A stretch of DNA of 64,000 nucleotides from Streptomyces avermitilis MA-4680 = NBRC 14893 (GTDB lineage Bacteria; Actinomycetota; Actinomycetes; Streptomycetales; Streptomycetaceae), in assembly GCF_000009765.2 (NCBI RefSeq), contig NC_003155.5:5332001-5396000 (forward strand), read 5' to 3'. Below the pieces are notes generated by a model, which saw only the letters and a program-made list of their open reading frames with translations, searched no databases and was not told the origin of the DNA. Positions 42,725 through 51,148 of the stretch are shown piece after piece (position 1 is the stretch's first letter; every line of letters begins with the position of its first letter). The translations under genes and the position numbers were made by a program.

Positions 42725-44869
42725 CTAGGTCGCGTAGGTCTCGTAGGACTCGGCGGGCGGTTCGTGCAGTTCGAACCAGATGCTCTTGCCTTCGCCCCGC
42801 GGGTCCACGCCCCAGGTGTCCGCGAGCAGTTCCACGAGCATCAGCCCCCGCCCGGAGGAGGCCAGCTCGCCGGGCTGCCGTCGGTGCGGGAGGTCGTCGC
42901 TCGCGTCGGTGACCTCCACGCGTATCCGCCGTTCCTTCTTCTCGCCGGTCACCTCGGCCGTCAGGAGCGCTTCGGCGTCCGTGTGCACGAGCACGTTCGT
43001 GAGCATCTCGGAGACCAGCAGCACCGCCGAGTCGACCTGGTCCTCGGAGGCCCAGTCGTGCAGGAGCTCGCGCAGCTGCTGCCGGGCGCTCGCGACCCGC
43101 TCGGGCTCGGCCTGGGCGACGGTCAGCATGGTGCGGCGCACGCTCGGCAGCAGGGTGTCCGGCTGGCCGAGGCCGAGCCGGTCCCCCGCCCGGCACAGCA
43201 GCAGTACGGCGATGTCGTCCTCGCGCCGGTCCGTCAGCGGCCCGGTGGCGTGGTGCGAGGAGGGCCCGTGCACGGCCTGGACCAGCGCGTCGGCCAGCTC
43301 CTCCATGTCGCCGTCGTGCTCCTCGAGGATCCGCCGGATCCGCCGCCAGCCGGTCTCCAGGTCGTGCCCGCCGGTCTCGATCAGCCCGTCCGTGCAGATC
43401 AGCATCGTCTCGCCGGGCTCCAGGACGAGCCGCGTCGTCGGATAGTCCGCGTCCGGGTCGATGCCCAGCGGCAGCCCGCCCGCGGTGGAGCGGGTGAGCA
43501 CCGTCCCGTCGGACATGCGGATCGCGGGGTCCGGGTGCCCGGCGCGGGCGATCTCGAGGGCGCCGGTCGCCGGGTCCACCTCGACGTACAGACAGGTCGC
43601 GAAGCGCATGTCGGCGCCCGCGTCGCCGTCATCGGCATACGTCATCCCGTACAGGAACCGCGAGGCGCGCGAGAGGACCGCGTCCGGGCGGTGGCCCTCG
43701 GAGGCGTACGCGCGCAGGGCTATGCGGAGCTGGCCCATGAGGCCCGCCGCGCGTACGTCGTGTCCCTGGACGTCGCCGATGACCAGCGCGAAGCGGCTGC
43801 CGCCGGGCAGCGGGATCATGTCGTACCAGTCGCCGCCGACCTGGAGTCCGCCGCCGGTCGGTACATAGCGCGCGGCGACCGCCATCCCGGGTATCTCCGG
43901 GCCCAGCGTCGGCAGCATCGACCGCTGGAGCCCGTCCGTAAGCTCCCGCTCCGACTCGGCGGCGCCCGCCCGCGACAGGGCCTGCGCGAGCATCCGGGCC
44001 ACGGTGGTGAGGACGGAACGCTCGTCCGGTGTGAAGGTGACGGGGTAGGCGAACGCCGCCATCCACGCGCCCAGCGTGCGCCCCGCGACCGTGAGGGGCA
44101 GGAACGCCCACGACTGCCGGTCGAAGTGCTGGGCGAGCGGCCAGGACGCCGGGTAGCGGGCCTTGTAGTCGGCCTGGGAGGAGAGGTAGACGGCGCGTCC
44201 GGTGCGCACGACCTCCGCGGCCGGGTAGTCCGTGTCCAGCGGCATGTTCAGAAACGGGTTCTCGTCACCCGGCGCCTGCCCGTGGTGGCCTATGACGGTG
44301 AGCCGGTCGCCCTCCGCGCCGAAGACCGCGAGCCCGTCCGGTGAGAACCCCGGCATCGACAGGCCCGCCGCGACCCGCAGCACCTCCGCCGTGGACCGCG
44401 CCTCGGCCAGCGCCCGCCCCGCATCCAGCAGGAACGCCTCGCGCGAGCGCCGCCAGTCGCCGGTGACCGGGGTGCGCGCGGCGGTGCCCGGCGGGGGCTC
44501 GGTGACCTCCTGAAGGGTGCCGACCAGCTCGTACGCCCCGGTCGTGGGGTCGGTCGACGGCTTGGAGCGGCTGCGTACGGTACGGATCACCCGGCCGTGC
44601 TCGTCCATGATCCGCATCCGCACCTCGGCGAGGGTGCCCTCGGCGACGGCGAGCTGGACGACGCCGTCGACCTCGTTCCAGTCGACGGGGTGGAAACGGG
44701 CGCGGACGCCGGCCTGGGTGAGCGTCGTCGGCTCGGGGGGCAGACCGAGGAGCCGAGCGGCCTCGGCGTCCACGGTGACCAGTCCGGCGGCGTCGTCCCA
44801 ACGCCACAGTCCGGTCGCGAGGGCGGTCAGCACGTCCCCCACGGCGGGCAGGGGCTCACCAGTGCGCAT
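42725..44869 (-). CDS. PAS-GAF-SpoIIE phosphatase with a C-terminal anti-sigma-type ATPase domain
   Basis: A 714-residue signalling protein. Domains in order: PAS (about 10-130), GAF (about 145-320), PP2C/SpoIIE phosphatase (about 340-560, with GGDWYDMIPLPGG and VIGDVQGHD as metal sites), and a HATPase_c domain (about 590-710, with SEMLTNVLVHT and SSGRGLMLVELLAD). It could both dephosphorylate and phosphorylate anti-anti-sigma factors. No sigma or anti-anti-sigma gene is adjacent. ATG 44869 has TACAGT six bases upstream, suggesting a leaderless mRNA. Confidence 0.88.
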   Translation of the reverse strand: MRTGEPLPAVGDVLTALATGLWRWDDAAGLVTVDAEAARLLGLPPEPTTLTQAGVRARFHPVDWNEVDGVVQLAVAEGTLAEVRMRIMDEHGRVIRTVRSRSKPSTDPTTGAYELVGTLQEVTEPPPGTAARTPVTGDWRRSREAFLLDAGRALAEARSTAEVLRVAAGLSMPGFSPDGLAVFGAEGDRLTVIGHHGQAPGDENPFLNMPLDTDYPAAEVVRTGRAVYLSSQADYKARYPASWPLAQHFDRQSWAFLPLTVAGRTLGAWMAAFAYPVTFTPDERSVLTTVARMLAQALSRAGAAESERELTDGLQRSMLPTLGPEIPGMAVAARYVPTGGGLQVGGDWYDMIPLPGGSRFALVIGDVQGHDVRAAGLMGQLRIALRAYASEGHRPDAVLSRASRFLYGMTYADDGDAGADMRFATCLYVEVDPATGALEIARAGHPDPAIRMSDGTVLTRSTAGGLPLGIDPDADYPTTRLVLEPGETMLICTDGLIETGGHDLETGWRRIRRILEEHDGDMEELADALVQAVHGPSSHHATGPLTDRREDDIAVLLLCRAGDRLGLGQPDTLLPSVRRTMLTVAQAEPERVASARQQLRELLHDWASEDQVDSAVLLVSEMLTNVLVHTDAEALLTAEVTGEKKERRIRVEVTDASDDLPHRRQPGELASSGRGLMLVELLADTWGVDPRGEGKSIWFELHEPPAESYETYAT

Positions 44870-44875
44870 GGCCCC

Positions 44876-44881
44876 ACTGTA
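44876..44881 (-). promoter_or_regulatory. -10-like hexamer for a leaderless spoIIE-type gene
   Basis: On the reverse strand TACAGT is followed by GGGGCC and then ATG 44869. The GGGGCC run abuts the ATG and is too close to serve as a ribosome site. Confidence 0.45.
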
Positions 44882-44976
44882 TGGAGAGGGGATCGGGAGC
44901 TGCCACCGAAGCGGACAGGCCCGCACGGCACAAATGGCGGGGAGGCGATCCTGCGTGGCCGGTACCCTGGGGTGAA

Positions 44977-44990
44977 GTTTCACGTGAAAC
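44977..44990. promoter_or_regulatory. parS: parS site upstream of aspS
   Basis: GTTTCACGTGAAAC, identical to the site at 13763, lies 33 bp before the aspS start in the divergent promoter gap. ParB bound here could also affect aspS transcription. Confidence 0.92.
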
Positions 44991-45023
44991 AGCCCCCGAT
45001 CCGCGAAGACTGGATGAACGACG

Positions 45024-46787
45024 ATGCATCGGTACAGGTCCCACACCTGCGGCGAGCTCCGCGCCTCTGACGTCGGCAGCGACGTCCGGCTGAGCGGCTG
45101 GCTGCACAATCGCCGAGACCTGGGTGGCATCCTCTTCATCGATCTGCGCGACCACTACGGCATCACGCAGCTCGTCGCCCGCCCCGGCACCCCCGCCTAC
45201 GAGGCCCTCGACAAGGTCTCCAAGGAGTCGACGGTCCGCGTCGACGGCAAGGTCGTCTCGCGCGGCACGGAGAACGTGAACCCGGACCTGCCGACCGGCG
45301 AGATCGAGGTCGAGGTGAGCGAGGTCGAGCTGCTCGGCGCGGCCGCCCCGCTCCCGTTCACGATCAACGCCGAGGACGGGGTCAACGAGGAGCGGCGCCT
45401 GGAGTACCGCTTCCTCGACCTGCGCCGCGAGCGTATGCACCGCAACATCCTGCTGCGTACGGCCGTGATCTCCGCGATCCGTCACAAGATGACGGCGCTG
45501 GGCTTCAACGAGATGGCGACCCCGATCCTCAGCGCCACCTCCCCCGAGGGCGCGCGCGACTTCGTGGTGCCCTCCCGGCTGCACCCGGGCAAGTTCTACG
45601 CCCTGCCGCAGGCCCCGCAGCAGTTCAAGCAGCTGCTGATGATCTCCGGCTTCGACCGCTACTTCCAGATCGCGCCCTGTTTCCGCGACGAGGACGCGCG
45701 CGCGGACCGGTCGCCGGGCGAGTTCTACCAGCTCGACGTGGAGATGTCCTTCGTCGAGCAGGAGGACGTCTTCCAGCCGATCGAGAAGCTGATGACGGAG
45801 CTGTTCGAGGAGTTCGGTGGTGGCCGTCACGTCACCTCTCCCTTCCCGCGCATCCCGTTCCGCGAGGCGATGCTGAAGTACGGCTCGGACAAGCCGGACC
45901 TGCGGGCCCAGCTGGAGCTCGTCGACATCACCGACATCTTCGAGGGCTCGGAGTTCAAGGCGTTCGCCGGCAAGCACGTACGCGCGCTGCCGGTGCCGGA
46001 CGTGTCCGGTCAGACGCGGAAGTTCTTCGACGGTCTCGGTGACTACGCGGTCGAGCAGGGCGCGAAGGGCCTGGCCTGGGTGCGCGTCGGCGAGGACGGT
46101 TCGCTGACCGGCCCGATCGCCAAGTTCCTCACCGAGGAGAACGTCGCCGAGCTGACCAAGCGCCTCTCCCTGGCCCCCGGCCACGCCGTCTTCTTCGGCG
46201 CGGGCGAGTTCGACGAGGTCTCGAAGATCATGGGCGCGGTGCGGGTCGAGGCCGCGAAGCGCTCGGGCAACTTCGAGGAGAACGTCTTCCGGTTCTGCTG
46301 GATCGTCGACTTCCCGATGTACGAGAAGGACGAGGACACCGGGAAGATCGACTTCTCGCACAACCCGTTCTCGATGCCGCAGGGCGGTCTGGAGGCCCTG
46401 GAGACCCAGGACCCGCTGGACATCCTCGGCTGGCAGTACGACATCGTCTGCAACGGTGTCGAGCTGTCCTCCGGCGCGATCCGGAACCACGAGCCCGAGA
46501 TCATGCTCAAGGCCTTCGAGATCGCGGGCTACGACCGGGACACCGTCGAGGAGCAGTTCGCGGGCATGCTCCGCGCGTTCCGCTTCGGCGCCCCGCCGCA
46601 CGGCGGCATCGCCCCGGGCGTGGACCGCATCGTCATGCTGCTGGCCGACGAGCCGAACATCCGCGAGACGATCGCCTTCCCGCTCAACGGCAACGCCCAG
46701 GACCTGATGATGGGCGCGCCGACGGAGCTGGACGAGACCCGCCTGCGCGAGCTGCACCTTTCGGTACGGAAGCCGCAGCCGAAGTAG
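45024..46787 (+). CDS. aspS: Aspartyl-tRNA synthetase
   Basis: A 587-residue class II synthetase of the bacterial type. It has the N-terminal OB fold (RLSGWLHNRRDLGG), motif 2 as FRDEDARADRSPGEF, the bacterial GAD insertion (about 290-420) and motif 3 as GIAPGVDRIVMLL. It charges tRNA-Asp. If asparaginyl-tRNA synthetase is absent it may also charge tRNA-Asn for amidation (not visible here). ATG 45024 fits the family start; the ribosome site is weak. A parS site lies 33 bp upstream. Confidence 0.96.
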   Translation: MHRYRSHTCGELRASDVGSDVRLSGWLHNRRDLGGILFIDLRDHYGITQLVARPGTPAYEALDKVSKESTVRVDGKVVSRGTENVNPDLPTGEIEVEVSEVELLGAAAPLPFTINAEDGVNEERRLEYRFLDLRRERMHRNILLRTAVISAIRHKMTALGFNEMATPILSATSPEGARDFVVPSRLHPGKFYALPQAPQQFKQLLMISGFDRYFQIAPCFRDEDARADRSPGEFYQLDVEMSFVEQEDVFQPIEKLMTELFEEFGGGRHVTSPFPRIPFREAMLKYGSDKPDLRAQLELVDITDIFEGSEFKAFAGKHVRALPVPDVSGQTRKFFDGLGDYAVEQGAKGLAWVRVGEDGSLTGPIAKFLTEENVAELTKRLSLAPGHAVFFGAGEFDEVSKIMGAVRVEAAKRSGNFEENVFRFCWIVDFPMYEKDEDTGKIDFSHNPFSMPQGGLEALETQDPLDILGWQYDIVCNGVELSSGAIRNHEPEIMLKAFEIAGYDRDTVEEQFAGMLRAFRFGAPPHGGIAPGVDRIVMLLADEPNIRETIAFPLNGNAQDLMMGAPTELDETRLRELHLSVRKPQPK

Positions 46788-46809
46788 TCCTGAAGTCCGT
46801 CCTGTGAGG

Positions 46810-46845
46810 GTGGCTCGGAACCGACGCCGGTTTCGAGCCACTTTT
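46810..46845 (+). terminator. aspS terminator
   Basis: GTGGCTCGGAACC pairs with GGTTTCGAGCCAC (one mismatch), followed by TTTTG, a rare U-tract in this genome. Confidence 0.85.
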
Positions 46846-46899
46846 GCGTGTACATGTGAAATCACAGGTCTTACTTACGTCGCTGACAGGTGACCTTCG

Positions 46900-46905
46900 T
46901 AGCCT
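46900..46905 (+). promoter_or_regulatory. -10-like hexamer before the intradiol dioxygenase
   Basis: TAGCCT is followed by eight pyrimidines and ATG 46914, with no ribosome site. It is a candidate leaderless promoter. Confidence 0.35.
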
Positions 46906-46913
46906 CCCCCCTC

Positions 46914-47849
46914 ATGACTGAGACCCCCGAAGGACAGGTAAACAAACGGGATCTGACGCGACGTAAGGTCGTCGTGACCGGTGGCGCGGCCATCGCGGCC
47001 GTGGGCGTGGGCGGCGGACTGGCCGTCAACGCCTTCGCGGACGAGGCGACCTCCGACGTCTCCTCTTCGTCGGGCTCCGAGACGTGTTACACCCTCACCT
47101 CGGAGACCACCGAGGGCCCTTACTACATCGACGCCGACAAGATCCGCCAGGACGTCACCGAGGACGAGGAGGGCATTCCGCTGACCCTCACCCTCAAGGT
47201 GATCGACGCGGACACCTGCAAGCCGCTGCGGAACGCGGCCGTGGACATCTGGCACTGCAGCGCGTTGGGCGTCTACTCGGGCTACGAGTCGAGCGGCAAC
47301 GGCGGTGGCGGCGGTGGAAACCCGCCGCCGACGGGAGCCCCCACCGGCACCCCGACCGGCGAGCCCCCGACCGGCGGCCCGGGCGGCGGCGGTGGCGGTC
47401 ACGCCGAGCCGACGGACGACGAGCGCTACCTCCGGGGCACCTGGAAGACGGACAAGCATGGCTATGTCACGTTCAGGACGGTCTTCCCGGGCTGGTACCA
47501 GGGCCGTTGCGTGCACATCCACGTGAAGGTGCACGTCGACGGCACCTGGACGGACGCGGGTTACGAGGGCGGGCACACCTGCCACACGGGCCAGCTGTTC
47601 TTCGACGAGAAGTCGGTGCTGGCGTCGGCGGAAGTGGCTCCGTACTCCACGAACGCGGCCACCCGCACGACCCTCGACGAGGACACCATCTACCCGGACA
47701 ACGGGCACGCGGGCGGCTTGCTGTACCTCAAGTACAACAAGAGGCACATCGCGAAGGGCGTCCGCGCCCACCTGACGCTGGGCGTGGCCCCGGACGAGAC
47801 GCACGACAGCACGGACACGCCGCCGAGCGCGTCGGCGTCCGCCGGCTGA
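46914..47849 (+). CDS. Exported intradiol ring-cleavage dioxygenase
   Basis: A 311-residue iron enzyme that opens catechol-type rings between the hydroxyls. A twin-arginine-like leader (RR at 16-17, then a hydrophobic stretch to about 42) suggests Tat export. Likely iron ligands are a Tyr in VYSGY, a Tyr in FPGWYQGR and the His pair in CVHIHVKVH. A Gly/Pro/Thr-rich insert of about 45 residues (about 127-172) splits the core. Secreted members in Streptomyces act on lignin-derived catechols; that is the likely role. Confidence 0.86.
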   Translation: MTETPEGQVNKRDLTRRKVVVTGGAAIAAVGVGGGLAVNAFADEATSDVSSSSGSETCYTLTSETTEGPYYIDADKIRQDVTEDEEGIPLTLTLKVIDADTCKPLRNAAVDIWHCSALGVYSGYESSGNGGGGGGNPPPTGAPTGTPTGEPPTGGPGGGGGGHAEPTDDERYLRGTWKTDKHGYVTFRTVFPGWYQGRCVHIHVKVHVDGTWTDAGYEGGHTCHTGQLFFDEKSVLASAEVAPYSTNAATRTTLDEDTIYPDNGHAGGLLYLKYNKRHIAKGVRAHLTLGVAPDETHDSTDTPPSASASAG

Positions 47850-47863
47850 GGTACTTGGGTGGT

Positions 47864-47905
47864 GAAGGGCCCGGAACTCCAGGAGGCCGGAGTTCCGGGC
47901 CCTTC
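47864..47905 (+). terminator. Terminator of the intradiol dioxygenase gene
   Basis: A perfect 17-bp stem (47864-47880 with 47889-47905) with an 8-base loop. Confidence 0.85.
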
Positions 47906-47921
47906 GGGCTGCCGTACCGGG

Positions 47922-48340
47922 TCAGGCAGGGGCGGCCGGCTCCGCCGCGAACAGGTCGTCTGCCGTGCCGGCGGTGACGGCTCGGCCGAGCCGGTGGCCG
48001 AGGGTGTCGAGGTCGGTCAGGCCTGGTCCGGGACGTCCTTCGGATCCTCGGCGAACAGGTCTTCCGCGTCGCTGACCGTGACGGCCTGGTCGAGCCAGCG
48101 GTCCAGCGTGTCGGGGTCGGCGCAGTCGGAAACACGCTGACGGACTTCGTCCGGGACCGGGATGCCGCGCCTCTTCAGCACACGCAGGACGCCTTCGGCC
48201 TTGCCTTCAGCTTTGCCGTCGGCCTTGCCCCCCAGGTACGTCTCCTCGATGGAAGTTCCCCGGCCCGGGAAGTTGGTGATGACCGCCATCAGCTCTCTCC
48301 ACTTCTTCCTGGCCGGAGCGTTCTCCAGGCCGACTTCCAG
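47922..48340 (-). pseudogene. Decayed gene end with a duplicated tail
   Basis: The frame 48017-48289 (90 residues from ATG 48289) reads like the C-terminus of a Streptomyces protein of the Rpn/PD-(D/E)XK-like type: NFPGRGTSIEETYLGG, then a KAEGKAEG hinge and LDRWLDQAVTVSDAEDLFAED. Similarity seems to continue upstream of the ATG (ENAPARKKWREL), with no N-terminal domain. Directly after its stop, 47922-48016 encodes a second, shifted copy of the tail (DLDTLGHRLGRAVTA, DDLFAAEP). So it is a truncated gene plus the remnant of a tandem copy. The family name is from memory. Confidence 0.6.
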
Positions 48341-48423
48341 CACTGTGGCGGAACCTAGGGGGATCTTGGACCGGAGGTCCGGGCGACGGGATGGGATCAC
48401 CCTTTCGGGTGGGGAAGGAACGT

Positions 48424-48867
48424 TCACGCCGCGGTGGTCAGTTCGCACCAGATGAACTTGCCTGTGCCACCCGGGACGTGGGACCTGCCCAGGTGGTACC
48501 AGCCCCAGCCGTTCGCACATCCCTGTACGAGAGCCAGGCCGCGGCCGGACTCTGCGAGTGCTGTTGCCGGAGTCGGAGCCGGGGTCGGTGGGGTGGGGTC
48601 CGCGTCCCATACGCCGATGCGCAGGACGCGGTTCGCCCAGCGGAGCCGTATGGCCGCCGGCCCCTTGGTGTGCTGGACGGCGTTGGCGACGAGCTCGGTG
48701 GCCACGAGTTCGGCGGACTCCGTGAGATGGGGCAGACCGTGGAGGGCGAGGATCAGGCGGAGGGTGCGGCGGCAGATCGTGACGGCGCGAGGATCGTTGG
48801 GGATGGAGAGGGTGTACTCCCACGGTGCGTCGGCCGGGGCGTCGGCCGGTTCGCCGTTTTCGGGCAT
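48424..48867 (-). CDS. Anti-sigma-type ATP-binding protein (HATPase_c)
   Basis: A 147-residue protein of the RsbW-like histidine-kinase ATPase family that is numerous in Streptomyces. The N box is ELVATELVANAVQHT and the G box is ESGRGLALVQGCANGWG. It would act as a stand-alone kinase or switch. It diverges from the XRE/DUF5753-DUF397 pair, the usual arrangement of WhiJ-like loci. Confidence 0.83.
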   Translation of the reverse strand: MPENGEPADAPADAPWEYTLSIPNDPRAVTICRRTLRLILALHGLPHLTESAELVATELVANAVQHTKGPAAIRLRWANRVLRIGVWDADPTPPTPAPTPATALAESGRGLALVQGCANGWGWYHLGRSHVPGGTGKFIWCELTTAA

Positions 48868-49050
48868 GCGGACTCCTGGTCAGGGAGGGGAGTGAAGGAG
48901 AGCGGCGGTTGGCGGGCGGTGGCAGTGTCGCGCCCGTCATGGCATGACGGTGCGGTGCGCTTCCGGGTCCCCGGGTTCCGCAGCGTGTGCGTCGCGTCAC
49001 CGACGGTAGGGCTAAATGTTTCGCCCCTGCAAGTCGTTCGCGTAATCTGA

Positions 49051-49065
49051 CACCCGATCGGGGTG
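49051..49065. promoter_or_regulatory. Near-palindrome in the WhiJ-like divergent gap
   Basis: CACCCGATCGGGGTG is a palindrome around GATC with one extra G. It lies 46 bp before the XRE gene and is a candidate autoregulatory site. Confidence 0.3.
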
Positions 49066-49110
49066 ACCAACCCTGTGTGGGGACAGTGTTGTTCGGGAAG
49101 GGGAGGCGGA

Positions 49111-49959
49111 GTGCCCGCGAGGATTCAACCGACTGCTCGCCAAGTCCGCCTAGGTGCTGAGCTGCGCAAATTGCGGGATGCTGCGGGTCTGACCTCCCGG
49201 CAGGCGGCAGCGCTGCTGGGGACGAACCCGGCGCAGATGAGCCAGATCGAAGCGGGCAACGCCGGAGTCAGCGGGGAACGCGTACGCAAGCTCGGGGTGC
49301 AGTACGCCTCTGCCGACATGGAGTTGGTCGACGCCCTGGTGGAGATGGCGACGGACCGTACGCGCGGGTGGTGGGAGGAGTACCGGGACGTGCTGCCACC
49401 CGTCTTCCAGGATCTGGCGGAGCTGGAGCACCATGCCACCTTCATGCGGGTGGTCGGCACTGTGCATGTGCCTGGCCTGCTTCAGACCCAGGAGTACGCA
49501 CGCGCGGTCTTCGCCTATGTCGTCCCGGAACTCCCTGTGGACGAACTGGATTTGCGTGTGAGGCACCGTATGCGCCGCAAGCTGGTTCTCTCGGAGAGGA
49601 CCGTCCCCTACGAGGCGGTGATACACGAGTCCGTACTACGTACGCGAGTCGCCGACCGCCGAGTGGCCGTCGCTCAACTCGATGAGCTGCTCAGCCAGTC
49701 GGAGCGCCCCAACGTCAGCTTGCGGGTGATCCCCTTCGGTGTCGACGGCTTCGCCGGGGCGGGCGCGATGATGCTCTACGCGGGCGGTCGGGTGCCGGCG
49801 CTGGACACCGTGCAGCGCGACGCCCCGTATGGCTCCGTGTTTCTGGACGCCTCCGCGCAACTGCTGGCCATGCGAACTCTCTTCCGTAGGGTGGAGTCGG
49901 CAGCCCTGCCGCCCGCCAAGTCGCGGGACTACATTCACCGATTGACGAAGGAACTGTGA
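49111..49959 (+). CDS. XRE helix-turn-helix / DUF5753 regulator (WhiJ-like)
   Basis: A 282-residue regulator. The helix-turn-helix (about 8-65) has LRKLRDAAGLTSRQAAALLG, and DUF5753 fills about 95-275 (PGLLQTQEYARAVF, NVSLRVIPF). GTG 49111 follows GGGGAGGCGG. It is followed after 3 bp by a DUF397 gene and diverges from an ATPase gene. Such WhiJ-type sets are repeated many times in Streptomyces and affect development; the partner and ligand of this set are unknown. Confidence 0.88.
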   Translation: MPARIQPTARQVRLGAELRKLRDAAGLTSRQAAALLGTNPAQMSQIEAGNAGVSGERVRKLGVQYASADMELVDALVEMATDRTRGWWEEYRDVLPPVFQDLAELEHHATFMRVVGTVHVPGLLQTQEYARAVFAYVVPELPVDELDLRVRHRMRRKLVLSERTVPYEAVIHESVLRTRVADRRVAVAQLDELLSQSERPNVSLRVIPFGVDGFAGAGAMMLYAGGRVPALDTVQRDAPYGSVFLDASAQLLAMRTLFRRVESAALPPAKSRDYIHRLTKEL

Positions 49960-49962
49960 GAC

Positions 49963-50142
49963 GTGATTCAGTGGCAGAAGTCTTCGTTCTCCGGTGGCGG
50001 GGACGGCAACGAGTGTGTGGAACTCGCCCTGAGTAATGACACGGTGTTGCTGCGCGAGAGCGATGCCCCTGCTCGGCAGATAGCTGTCACCCGCGACAGC
50101 CTGGCCGCCCTGCTCCGTCGGATACAGGCGGAGCGGCCTTGA
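49963..50142 (+). CDS. DUF397 protein
   Basis: A 59-residue protein beginning MIQWQKSSFSGGGDGNECVE and ending DSLAALLRRIQAERP, which is the standard DUF397 pattern (W-K-S-S-x-S, then N-E-C-V-E). It is below a 60-residue cut-off and easy to miss. GTG 49963 lies 3 bp after the XRE stop. DUF397 proteins pair with XRE/DUF5753 regulators and may bind or antagonise them. Confidence 0.9.
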   Translation: MIQWQKSSFSGGGDGNECVELALSNDTVLLRESDAPARQIAVTRDSLAALLRRIQAERP

Positions 50143-50564
50143 TCGGTGAGGAGTTCGCCGGGGCTCTCTCCGTGGTGCTCCGGGATCTTCGGGCGCAGTG
50201 CTCCGTGCAGCCGGAGGTGCGTGAGGACGAGGAGTATCCCGGCGTCATCCTCTACGCCCCCGACGGCTCCGGACAGGGCGTGTACGGGGAGCCGGACGGC
50301 AGGCCCGCGGCCGCGCTGCTCGTCGCCGTCGCCGACCAGGTGCAGGACTGGGCCGTGGAGGCGCTGTGGGGCCAGGGCGAGCCGGCCGTGTGGCCGCACT
50401 GTCCGGCGCATCCGGGCGGTCACCCCCTCACGGCGACCGTCGTGGGCGGCGCGGCGGTGTGGGTCTGCCCGGCAAGCGGTAGGCCCGTGGGGCATATCGG
50501 CGGGCTGCCCCCCGCGGACGTCGCGGACGTCGCGGACCTCGCGCCTACGCCTCGTACTCGGTGA
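50139..50564 (+). CDS. Conserved-looking hypothetical protein with Cys/His pairs
   Basis: A 141-residue protein not assigned to a family. It starts at TTG 50139, overlapping the DUF397 stop by four bases (TTGA), so it is coupled to the WhiJ-like set. The second half has WPHCPAHPGGHPL and VWVCPASGRPVG, a possible zinc knuckle. Its 3' end overlaps the convergent GNAT gene by 20 bp. Confidence 0.65.
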   Translation: MIGEEFAGALSVVLRDLRAQCSVQPEVREDEEYPGVILYAPDGSGQGVYGEPDGRPAAALLVAVADQVQDWAVEALWGQGEPAVWPHCPAHPGGHPLTATVVGGAAVWVCPASGRPVGHIGGLPPADVADVADLAPTPRTR

Positions 50565-51078
50565 GGTCGATGGCGTGCACGGTCAGGGGGAAGCCGTGTT
50601 CGGGGTGCGTGATCTCGCGTTCCGCGGGCATGCCGAGCTTGCGCAGTACGTTCTCGGAGGCCTCGTCGCCCGGCCGGACGGCGGCGACGACGCGTTCGAG
50701 GCCACGGTCCTGGAGGGCGAACTCCAGCGTCGCCTGGGCGGCCTCGGAGGCGTACCCCTGACCCCAGAACTGCCGGCCGAGCCGCCAGCCGATCTGCACG
50801 TCGGGCAGCGCGTCGGGCAGGAACTCGGACCAGGACAGGCCGGTGAACCCGGCCAGCTCGCCGGAGGCCAGCAGTTCGACGGCGAAGAGGCCGAGACCTT
50901 CCTCGTCCCACTCCTCCTCCCACCGCTCGATGTCCTGGGCCGTGAGCTCCAGATCGCGCACCGAACCGTCCCCGACCCAGCGCATGACCTCCGGGTCCGC
51001 GTTGATCTCCGCCATGGGGGCGAGGTCGTCGTCGGTCCAGCGGCGGAGGAGGAGGCGAGGGGTGTGGATCTCGGTCAT
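50545..51078 (-). CDS. GNAT acetyltransferase, RimJ/RimL type
   Basis: A 177-residue N-acetyltransferase. It begins with the typical TPRLLLRRWTDDDL, and the acetyl-CoA loop is IGWRLGRQFWGQGYASEAAQA near 95-115. The substrate may be a ribosomal protein N-terminus or a small amine. Confidence 0.84.
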   Translation of the reverse strand: MTEIHTPRLLLRRWTDDDLAPMAEINADPEVMRWVGDGSVRDLELTAQDIERWEEEWDEEGLGLFAVELLASGELAGFTGLSWSEFLPDALPDVQIGWRLGRQFWGQGYASEAAQATLEFALQDRGLERVVAAVRPGDEASENVLRKLGMPAEREITHPEHGFPLTVHAIDLTEYEA

Positions 51079-51148
51079 GACCCCATCTTGTCGAAGGCGG
51101 CGGCGCAGGGGTAATCGGGGGCGAGGCCGGTGTGACGTCGGCTGTGGG

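Noticed and set aside
44856..46865. 669-codon reverse frame across aspS
   Set aside because: aspS is unambiguous on the + strand; the reverse frame shows no domain.
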